Shown here: positions 57,739-64,000 of the stretch, piece after piece
Position numbering within the stretch: the stretch's first letter is position 1
How the letters are laid out: the number at the start of each line of letters is the position of its first letter
NCBI RefSeq assembly: GCF_021432065.1
Contig: NZ_CP090364.1
Span: forward strand, 1,936,601 to 2,000,600
Direction: 5' to 3'
From: Photobacterium sp. TLY01
GTDB taxonomy: Bacteria; Pseudomonadota; Gammaproteobacteria; Enterobacterales; Vibrionaceae
DNA length: 64,000 nucleotides
Program-made: the position numbers and the translations under genes
The notes under the pieces: generated by a model
Told to the model about the DNA's origin: nothing
The model's input: the letters and a program-made list of their open reading frames with translations, nothing else
Database searches by the model: none

Positions 57739-58941
57739 TCAGACATCCTGAACGTCAAATTCAACGACAGGATTAACATCTGCATCATAGTCCACGCCGT
57801 TCAGGCCAAAGCCAAACAGTTTCATGAACTCGTCTTTGTACATCTGATAATCCGTCACTTCGAACAGATTCTCATTGGTCACCTGTGGCCACAGCGTTGT
57901 GCAATGCTCCTGGATATCGTCACGCAATTCCCAGTCATCCAGACGCAGGCGGTTGTCGCTGTCAAGCTCCGTGGCTGAGCCATCAGCTTTATACAGGCGC
58001 TGTGAGAACATGCGGAAGATTTGCTCCATGCAGCCCTCGTGCACACCTTCTTCACGCATTTTCTTGAAGACCATCGCAATATACAGCGGCATCACAGGGA
58101 TCGCTGCACTGGCCTGCGTCACCACACTCTTGAGCACGGCCACATTTGCCGTCCCCTTGATATCAGCCAGTTTATTACTCAGCTCGCTGGCAGCGCGGTC
58201 CAGGTCCATTTTGGCTTTACCCAGTGCGCCATGCCAGTAGATTGGCCAGGTAATTTCGGTGCCAATGTAGCTGTATGCAACCGTCTTACAACCTTCTGCC
58301 AGCACACCGGCATCGGCCAGCGCATTGATCCACAGTTCCCAGTCCTGGCCGCCCATGACTTTGACTGTATCTTCAATTTCCTGCTCGGTAGCAGGCTCAA
58401 TGCTCGCTTCAATCAGGACATCTTTGTTGGTATCAACGGCTGTCGCTGTGTAGGTCTCGCCCATCGGCTTGAGGCTGGAGCGAACCAGTTCACCTGAATC
58501 CGGCATTTTACGCACTGGAGAAGCCAGTGAGTAAACCACCATGTCAATCTGACCCAGATCTTCTTTGATCAGCTCAATCACTTTCTGCTTCATTTCATGC
58601 GAGAAAGCATCACCGTTCAGGCTCTTGGAATACAGGCCTTCTGCTTTCGCGAATTTGTCAAACGCCGCAGAATTATACCAGCCCGCTGAACCCGGCTTTT
58701 TCTCTGTGCCTTGCTTTTCCAGGAACACACCGATAGTCGCCGCGCCGGAGCCAAATGCTGCCGCGATACGAGAAGCCAGACCGTAGCCTGTGGAAGAGCC
58801 AACCACCAATACACGCTTAGGGCCATTTTCCAGCTTAGGCTGAGACTTGGTGTATTCGATTTGCTCTTTGACGTTTGCTTCACAACCCACAGGGTGAGTC
58901 GTTGTACAAATGAATCCACGAATTTTTGGTTTGATGATCAT
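57739..58941 (-). CDS. fabV: Enoyl-[acyl-carrier-protein] reductase FabV
   Basis: FabV performs the last reduction of each fatty-acid elongation cycle with NADH and is naturally insensitive to triclosan in characterised members. The 400-residue length, [19 protein letters not shown] cofactor fold (47-65) and the diagnostic Y-x8-K catalytic pair at Tyr235 and Lys244 (the numbering of the V. cholerae enzyme) make this assignment firm. A single-gene unit with an AAGGAAG ribosome binding site. Confidence 0.97.
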   Translation of the reverse strand: MIIKPKIRGFICTTTHPVGCEANVKEQIEYTKSQPKLENGPKRVLVVGSSTGYGLASRIAAAFGSGAATIGVFLEKQGTEKKPGSAGWYNSAAFDKFAKAEGLYSKSLNGDAFSHEMKQKVIELIKEDLGQIDMVVYSLASPVRKMPDSGELVRSSLKPMGETYTATAVDTNKDVLIEASIEPATEQEIEDTVKVMGGQDWELWINALADAGVLAEGCKTVAYSYIGTEITWPIYWHGALGKAKMDLDRAASELSNKLADIKGTANVAVLKSVVTQASAAIPVMPLYIAMVFKKMREEGVHEGCMEQIFRMFSQRLYKADGSATELDSDNRLRLDDWELRDDIQEHCTTLWPQVTNENLFEVTDYQMYKDEFMKLFGFGLNGVDYDADVNPVVEFDVQDV

Positions 58942-59156
58942 TTCGTTTTCTTCCTTTGTTCTGTTGCCCGTAGGATAAAAGGTTAGTCACTAATTCGCAT
59001 CAGTTTTATGTTCGAAATCGCTAAAATCGACCAGTGGTTGGAGGTGTTAAGGCAGATTCTTTGATATTGAGCCATGAGTTGCTGAAGAAAACAGCAGCCA
59101 AAGGCAGCAAGGATAAGGCTTCAAAACCCGAACCATTTCAGGATAGCTGAGCGAAT

Positions 59157-59185
59157 GAAAAAAATGCCGCGCAAATGCGCGGCAT
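59157..59185 (-). terminator. Rho-independent terminator of fadE
   Basis: On the minus strand ATGCCGCGCA, two or three loop bases and TGCGCGGCAT form a perfect 10-bp stem followed by seven T residues. Confidence 0.88.
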
Positions 59186-59230
59186 ATTCAACCACCAGGT
59201 TTATTCTTCATTAAGCAATATCATTGCTTA

Positions 59231-61504
59231 TCAGGCGGCTTTCCCTGGCTGTAAGGCGCCCTTTTTAAACGCTTCGGGTGCGAAGCTGTCCACTTGTATC
59301 GCACGCGATCTCAACTGATCAGCATTATGCACTTTCTCAACCTCAGCTTCTGTGATTACTCCCGCATCCAGGGCAATCTGTAGTTTTTCAGCCAGCGGGG
59401 CCTTGCGGGGCACAGTGCCAGCTTTCACCGCTTTGGCTAATTTACGCTCAATATCGCGCACACCATACATGGCAACGAAAGCGCGCTCCATGATCGCCAC
59501 AGGATCATTGTCTTGCTCACCGATATAACAGTTGGTTGTCAGACGGTCACGCGCAACCCCTGGGGTCATCAGCAGTTTGGAAATCGCCAGTTTCAGCTCA
59601 TCTTTCGGCGCTTCGTAGTGAATACCCAGCGGGAAAGTCAGTGTACGCAGTACCCGGCCAACCCCTTTGCGCGGGAAGTTGTTGAAGACTTCATCAAACG
59701 CAACACCGCACTTGTTCAGACAGTGCTGTAACGCGTAATGAACCAGAGGCAGATCTTCTTGCTGACGGCCTTCCATTTCATAACGCTTCAGCACAGCAGA
59801 TGCCAGATACAGATGGCTTAATACATCTCCCAAACGCGCAGACACCATTTCACGGCGTTTCAGTTCACCACCCAGCGACAGCATAGAGAAGTCAGCTGCC
59901 ACCGCCAGAGCACGGCTCATGCGCGACAGATGGCGATAATAATACGCGGTTTCACCCGATACCGGTGTCCGGTTGAGCTTGGAGCCTGTGAAAGCATTCA
60001 GCAAGGCTTTGCTGACATTACCCACCGCAAAACCAATGTGTTTGAACAGCAGTTGGTCGAAGTCTTTCGCTGCCTGATCAGCATCCGGATTTGCCGCGGC
60101 TTCCATCTCTTTCAGTACATAAGGATGACAACGGGTGGCACCCTGACCAAAGATCATCAGGTTACGGGTCAGAATGTTCGCCCCTTCCACCGTGATCGCG
60201 ACAGGCATACCAATATACTGGTTCGCCAGATAATTCATCGGACCGGCCTGAATACCCCGTCCGGCATGAATATCCATGGCGTCGTTGAGGATAGTCCGGG
60301 CAATTTCCGTCATGTGGTACTTGGCAATTGCCGTCACTATGCCCGGTTTTTCTTTCATATCCAGCGAAGTGGTTGTCAGGGTACGGGCCGCCTCCAGCAT
60401 GTAGGTCATGCCGCCAATGCGTCCCAGTGCTTCTGCCACCCCTTCAAAGTGACCAATTGACATACCAAACTGCTTACGCACATAAGAATAAGCACCGGTG
60501 CTGCGTGATGTCAGATGGCCGATCGCAGTGCCCAGTGCTGGCAGTGAGATACCACGGCCTGCAGACAGACATTCCACCAGCATACGCCAGCCACGTCCAA
60601 CATAGTCCTGGCCACCGATCACCCAGTCCATCGGAATAAACACATCTTTACCACGGGTCGGACCATTCATGAACGCACCACCCAGCGGATCATGACGCTC
60701 ACCAATTTCCACACCTTCATGGCTGGTTGGAATCAGAGCACAGGTAATGCCAATGTCTTTCTGATCGCCAATCAGACCTTGTGGGTCGCGCAGTTTAAAG
60801 GCCAGACCCAGCACAGTCGCAACAGGTGCCAGAGTAATATATCGCTTGTTCCAGCTGACACGGATACCCAGCACTTCCTTACCTTCATGCTCGCCATAGC
60901 AGACTTCACCCATATCCGGGATACCGCCTGCATCAGAGCCCGCCTCCGGGCCGGTCAGTGCAAAGCACGGGATATCTGTACCGTCAGCCAGACGAGGCAA
61001 CCAGTAATTCTTCTGGGCTTCTGTACCATAGTGGCTCAGCAGCTCACCCGGGCCCAATGAGTTAGGGACCATGACAGACACGGCGGCGCTTTGGCTTCGG
61101 GTAGCAATGCGCGTCACAATGGTTGAGTTGGCATGTGCCGAGAACTCACGACCGCCGTACTCTTTACCAATGATCAATGAGAAGAATTTTTCTTTTCGCA
61201 GATACTCCCAGACCGCAGGAGGCAAATCGCGATCTTCACGGACAATTTGATTGTCATCCAGCATTTTCAGCAGAGTTTCAAGCTCATTGTCAATAAAAGA
61301 CTGTTCGTCGTCACTCAGCTTCGGCTTCGGGTAATTCAGCAATGTATTCCAGTCTGGCTTGCCGGCGAAAAGCTGACCGTCCCACCAGACACTACCGGCT
61401 TCCATGGCTTCCCTTTCGGTATCTGACAGTGGCGGCAGCACTTTCTTAAATACCTTGAAAGCAGGATCACTGATGTAGCGTTGTCTCAGACTTTTATTAC
61501 TCAT
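59231..61504 (-). CDS. fadE: Acyl-CoA dehydrogenase FadE
   Basis: FadE oxidises acyl-CoA to trans-2-enoyl-CoA, the first step of beta-oxidation, with FAD. The 757-residue protein matches E. coli FadE from its MISAPVFRGFRKV-like region onward (here ISDPAFKVFKKVLPPLSDTE) through CFALTGPEAGSDAG, the catalytic-Glu segment AITVEGANILTR, and the C-terminal DUF1974 part. The hydrophobic N-terminal extension of about 55 residues in E. coli FadE is absent. It follows a TetR regulator by 68 bases on the same strand and is probably cotranscribed with it. Confidence 0.95.
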   Translation of the reverse strand: MSNKSLRQRYISDPAFKVFKKVLPPLSDTEREAMEAGSVWWDGQLFAGKPDWNTLLNYPKPKLSDDEQSFIDNELETLLKMLDDNQIVREDRDLPPAVWEYLRKEKFFSLIIGKEYGGREFSAHANSTIVTRIATRSQSAAVSVMVPNSLGPGELLSHYGTEAQKNYWLPRLADGTDIPCFALTGPEAGSDAGGIPDMGEVCYGEHEGKEVLGIRVSWNKRYITLAPVATVLGLAFKLRDPQGLIGDQKDIGITCALIPTSHEGVEIGERHDPLGGAFMNGPTRGKDVFIPMDWVIGGQDYVGRGWRMLVECLSAGRGISLPALGTAIGHLTSRSTGAYSYVRKQFGMSIGHFEGVAEALGRIGGMTYMLEAARTLTTTSLDMKEKPGIVTAIAKYHMTEIARTILNDAMDIHAGRGIQAGPMNYLANQYIGMPVAITVEGANILTRNLMIFGQGATRCHPYVLKEMEAAANPDADQAAKDFDQLLFKHIGFAVGNVSKALLNAFTGSKLNRTPVSGETAYYYRHLSRMSRALAVAADFSMLSLGGELKRREMVSARLGDVLSHLYLASAVLKRYEMEGRQQEDLPLVHYALQHCLNKCGVAFDEVFNNFPRKGVGRVLRTLTFPLGIHYEAPKDELKLAISKLLMTPGVARDRLTTNCYIGEQDNDPVAIMERAFVAMYGVRDIERKLAKAVKAGTVPRKAPLAEKLQIALDAGVITEAEVEKVHNADQLRSRAIQVDSFAPEAFKKGALQPGKAA

Positions 61505-61572
61505 GGGTCACGTCCTTTTGTCTTTCTGCCACGTCTTGGCGAGAGTTAACTGTTATCGTTTTTTTGTAGGGT

Positions 61573-62244
61573 TCAGTACGAGTTCTCGGTCGCTGCTGAT
61601 ACTGGCGCCGGCATGTCTATTGGCGCTGCAACACCCGCAGCAAGATACGGCACCATGCGATCAATCAGATCAGCCGTCGACACAGTGCACTTGAAATCAT
61701 TTTCAGCAATTTCCCGCAGTGCGGTACTTGATGCCATCGTAAAAACAGACGCCCCTAGGGTGAAATGCAAACGCCAGAACAGGGTCTCCGGATCCAATGA
61801 TGGATTGGCACGGCAAACTGCTTTCGTAAACAGGTTCAGCACCGGGCTATAACGCGTGACGATAAACCAGCGCAAGTGACCCTGAACGTCGGTATAACCA
61901 CGACCAATCAGAGACATAAAGATGGTGGCGCCACCAGCACGGAAATTGCCCAGTTTCAGCAAAGGTTGCTTGGTACAACGGAAGACATCTTCCATGCTGA
62001 AATCATCGCGGGTCAGCAGCACTTCCAGCTCCTGCTGAAGCGCTGGCATAAATTCTTCCAGGTAGCGACTCAGCACTGCCCGGATAAGCGTTTTCTTATC
62101 ACCATAGTGATAGTTCACAGAGGCCAGGTTGACTCCCGCTTTGCTGGTGATTGTTCGCAGTGACGTTTCTTTGAAACCATGTTCTGCAAACAAGAGTTCA
62201 GCGGCGTCCAGAATGCGGCTTTTTGTATCAGCTTTGACTACCAT
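61573..62244 (-). CDS. psrA: TetR-family transcriptional regulator, PsrA-like
   Basis: A 223-residue repressor with an N-terminal TetR helix-turn-helix (residues about 8-55: RILDAAELLFAEHGFKETSLRTITSKAGVNLASVNYHYGDK is split here into its typical blocks, ending NYHYGDK) and a helical ligand-binding domain. PsrA-type regulators sense long-chain fatty acids and control fad genes in Pseudomonas, Shewanella and vibrios. Adjacency to fadE and a perfect AAAC-N4-GTTT operator 16-31 bases before the start codon support that identity and autoregulation. Confidence 0.75.
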   Translation of the reverse strand: MVVKADTKSRILDAAELLFAEHGFKETSLRTITSKAGVNLASVNYHYGDKKTLIRAVLSRYLEEFMPALQQELEVLLTRDDFSMEDVFRCTKQPLLKLGNFRAGGATIFMSLIGRGYTDVQGHLRWFIVTRYSPVLNLFTKAVCRANPSLDPETLFWRLHFTLGASVFTMASSTALREIAENDFKCTVSTADLIDRMVPYLAAGVAAPIDMPAPVSAATENSY

Positions 62245-62259
62245 GTTAAGTCACCCGTA

Positions 62260-62275
62260 TTAAACACATGTTTAA
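62260..62275. promoter_or_regulatory. PsrA-type operator upstream of the tetR-fadE pair
   Basis: TTAAACACATGTTTAA: 7-bp perfect arms TTAAACA and TGTTTAA around CA, containing AAAC-N4-GTTT, the pattern described for Pseudomonas PsrA binding. It lies immediately upstream of the regulator gene. Confidence 0.7.
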
Positions 62276-62433
62276 ACTCTACACCTTGCTAACAGATTTA
62301 ACAAGTGATGAACAGTATTGAAATGTAGAAGAAAAGAAAAAAATACAAATAATGCGAAGTGAGATGGGAACCAAGGCTAAATACCGGAGTCATACATAGT
62401 GCCACTGCTTTTTCTTAGAAGATTTTCTTCAAA

Positions 62434-62464
62434 GCCCGTTTTCATCTGGAAACGGGTTTTCTTT
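62434..62464 (+). terminator. Orphan rho-independent terminator
   Basis: CCCGTTT (62435-62441) and AAACGGG (62450-62456) followed by TTTTCTTT. No ORF precedes it on the plus strand as far as the divergent tetR gene, so it may end a short transcript starting near 62290-62350. Confidence 0.65.
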
Positions 62465-62576
62465 CATTTCCGCCCCATGACAAATAACTTGTCACTGCAG
62501 TGTCAACTGGTGTGCAGTTGTTTAAAAAAATCGTTACCTTTTGCCTTATAGATATCAATCGGTTAAAAAAAATCGA

Positions 62577-62775
62577 AAAAAAAGCGCGACGAAATCGGAA
62601 CTAAGCGAAGTGCGCTCGGTCATAACTAGTGACATTAAGATTATCGAAGTGATTGATAACCGGCCGCCAATGAATGGTTCACTGAACAGCTTTAATCGAC
62701 AATGCCACTGCTGCTAAACTCCTAATTGTGTTAAGGATTTATTCCTCCCGCTGACTTTTCAGCGGGATTTTTTTT
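62577..62775 (+). ncRNA. Candidate small RNA ending at a strong orphan terminator
   Basis: No reading frame of note exists here. Several short inverted repeats are present (GTCA/TGAC around 62625, TTATC/GATAA at 62641-62661, GTTCA/TGAAC near 62680) and the region ends in a perfect terminator (TCCCGCTGA / TCAGCGGGA, 62746-62767, eight T after it). A weak promoter-like pair TTGCCT (62541) and TAAAAA (62564) is 17 bases apart. The start is only a guess; I do not recognise a named small RNA. Confidence 0.4.
62746..62775 (+). terminator. Strong orphan terminator before the YeeZ-like gene
   Basis: TCCCGCTGA (62746-62754) pairs perfectly with TCAGCGGGA (62759-62767), CTTT loop, eight T residues after. 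The reverse direction lacks a comparable T-run, so it serves plus-strand transcription. Confidence 0.85.
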
Positions 62776-62824
62776 GCCTGCAGGCCTCAAAGCTGATTCT
62801 AGTGCAGAACGGTTGGATGCTGCT

Positions 62825-63670
62825 TCAGAGTTCAGGCGCCAAAGCCATCAGATCCCCATAGCGCCAGTTCAGCCCCAAGATCTGAACCGTTGCAGATGCA
62901 TTTACCCATTTCCCCTGCTCACCGCCCGGCTGAAACTCAGGCAGCGCGAGTCCTGCCAAACGGGCCATTTCCCGATAGTACACTTGCCTGCTGGGATGTT
63001 GTGGCGCCGATAAATGCAAGGTCGTTTTTGCCGGCCAACGCGCTATGATTGCTTCAACGGCAAAAATGACATCGTCCAGATGCACCAGATTGACAGGTGC
63101 TCCGCCATTGGTAATGCCTTGCCGACCAGCCAGAAACTTCACCGGATGCCGTTCGGGACCAATCAGACCCGCTAAACGCAATACCACAAGCTCATCGCCC
63201 CATACCTGGCGGAGTTGCTGCTCCAGTTCAACGTGCACGCGGCCGGATTCGGTTACAGGGTCAGGTATGGTCAGCTCGGTAATTTCCCCTTCCATATCTC
63301 CGTAAACCGAGGTGGTGCTGATAAAAATCAACCGCTGGCAACCGGCCGCTTTGGCTGCCTCTGATAATGAGATAATTTTTGCGCGATATTCATCCGCTGA
63401 CGTTGTTTGTCTCCCGGGCGGTACATTCAGAACCATGACATCTGCCGTCAGAAATGCATTCAGCGCTGCTGAATGTCCTTCTTTTTGTAATGGCAAGCTG
63501 ACCACCGCACCTTTGATGCCCTGCTTCTCCAAGCCATCAACACCCTCTTGGGTCTGCTTTGAGCCGAATGTTTCATAACCGGCTTGCTGCAGGTGCTTTG
63601 CCAAAGGTAAACCCAGCCAGCCGCAACCACAGATACTGACCCGCTTTGCTTTTTCCATTATTTTCTTCAT
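62825..63670 (-). CDS. YeeZ-like NAD(P)-dependent oxidoreductase (extended SDR / epimerase fold)
   Basis: A 281-residue atypical SDR protein. The dinucleotide-binding ICGCGWLGLPLA (GxGxxG) is at residues 13-24, LIFISTTSVYGDM gives the Ser/Thr-Tyr strand, and LRLAGLIGPERHPVKFLAGR follows; the canonical YxxxK is not obvious. E. coli YeeZ is similar and uncharacterised. ATG 63670 has AGGGA seven bases upstream; ATG 63658 is an alternative. Single-gene unit. Confidence 0.82.
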   Translation of the reverse strand: MKKIMEKAKRVSICGCGWLGLPLAKHLQQAGYETFGSKQTQEGVDGLEKQGIKGAVVSLPLQKEGHSAALNAFLTADVMVLNVPPGRQTTSADEYRAKIISLSEAAKAAGCQRLIFISTTSVYGDMEGEITELTIPDPVTESGRVHVELEQQLRQVWGDELVVLRLAGLIGPERHPVKFLAGRQGITNGGAPVNLVHLDDVIFAVEAIIARWPAKTTLHLSAPQHPSRQVYYREMARLAGLALPEFQPGGEQGKWVNASATVQILGLNWRYGDLMALAPEL

Positions 63671-63983
63671 GACTATATCCCTTGAAACTTATTCGTTGTA
63701 TTTTTGTTGTACATTTAATTCAAACTGTAAATTAATTCCGAGCCTTGAAAATAAATAACACAAAGCAGCTGAATACTCGGCAATTCATTCGTTTTTCCCC
63801 TTTAAAATCATTTCAAAACTGAAAGGGAAAGTAGATCGTGATCAAACTATAATAAAAAGGAAAAGTGATTTTCAGAGATTTGCTAGGAGGCATGAAAAGA
63901 AAAGTAGTATAGTTTCATCATATTTGGCAGCGTCGCAACGATCTCGCCTATTCTGAAATTCAGCAACGAATCGCGGTTATCGT
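63671..63983. promoter_or_regulatory. AT-rich intergenic region between the YeeZ-like gene and the last gene
   Basis: About 310 bases with no ORF. It holds the divergent promoters; TATAAT at 63848-63853 is a good -10 but lacks a clear -35. Two 15-base sequences (63726-63740 and 63903-63917) each match about 12 of 15 positions of the HexR consensus TGTARTWWWAYTACA. Confidence 0.4.
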
Positions 63984-64000
63984 ATGAATACCCTTGAAAA
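63984..64000 (+). CDS. Start of the next gene, possibly the regulator HexR (five codons visible)
   Basis: ATG 63984 followed by codons for Asn-Thr-Leu-Glu and the start of a sixth codon (AA). From memory, vibrio HexR proteins (RpiR family, controlling glucose and central carbon genes) begin MNTLEKI. HexR-like sequences upstream add slight support. Five residues are too few for a firm call. Confidence 0.3.

Noticed and set aside
59008-59064. 18-codon ORF between fabV and fadE
   Set aside because: Too short, no ribosome binding site, no conserved context.

Overview
The window looks like chromosomal DNA of a marine gammaproteobacterium of the family Vibrionaceae, most compatible with a Photobacterium- or Grimontia-like genus (inference, by eye GC is near half). 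Support comes from the conserved blocks mukF-cmoM / elyC, comEC-msbA-lpxK-ycaR-kdsB, lolCDE next to a PilZ-like gene, mfd and a csiV-like gene, together with a FabV-type enoyl reductase, a Vibrio-type general porin and a PsrA-like regulator in front of fadE.

Layout. 1-5.6 kb: end of the Muk condensin operon with cmoM, divergent elyC, the cystine transporter tcyP and a Tat-exported serine hydrolase. 5.8-16 kb: lipid A / KDO export block (kdsB, ycaR, lpxK, msbA), comEC, a DUF2062 protein and the lipoprotein-release transporter lolCDE. 16-22 kb: PilZ-like gene, mfd, csiV-like gene, a GNAT acetyltransferase and a membrane-anchored FKBP. 22-29 kb, leftward: hinT, a lipoprotein cluster (COG3014-like, ycfL, lpoB, a DUF6279-like protein), thiK, ycfP and ndh. 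29-34 kb: a chemoreceptor, a methyltransferase and a REP-associated-type tyrosine transposase, inserted just before pyrC. 35-41.5 kb: a CPA1 antiporter and an RND efflux operon with two lipoprotein adaptors. 41.6-49.3 kb: class I fumarase, pabB, a NudL-type hydrolase, serine uptake and deamination (sdaC, sdaA) and acetate uptake (satP). 49.7-57.6 kb: an unknown lipoprotein, nfsA, porin, grxA, ybjL and a PhoP/PhoQ-like two-component system. 57.7-64 kb: fabV, fadE with its TetR regulator, a roughly 580-base gene-free stretch with two orphan terminators, a YeeZ-like oxidoreductase and the first codons of another gene.

Functional themes are envelope biogenesis (LPS, lipoprotein sorting, PBP1B activation, ElyC, CsiV), serine/acetate/fumarate central metabolism, and fatty-acid synthesis and degradation. 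Most of the window is ordinary conserved chromosome. The parts that most deserve a second look are the transposase locus at 32.2-33.7 kb (inverted clusters of a GGACAGNCA motif on both flanks, 9-base tandem repeats, an ATA where the start codon is expected), the gene-free stretch at 62.3-62.8 kb (small RNA candidates), and several apparent operators (PsrA-type before the tetR-fadE pair, a near-perfect 25-bp palindrome before the RND operon, a PurR-like site before pyrC). I did not find a convincing new multi-gene system. No tRNA, rRNA, CRISPR array or prophage was seen.
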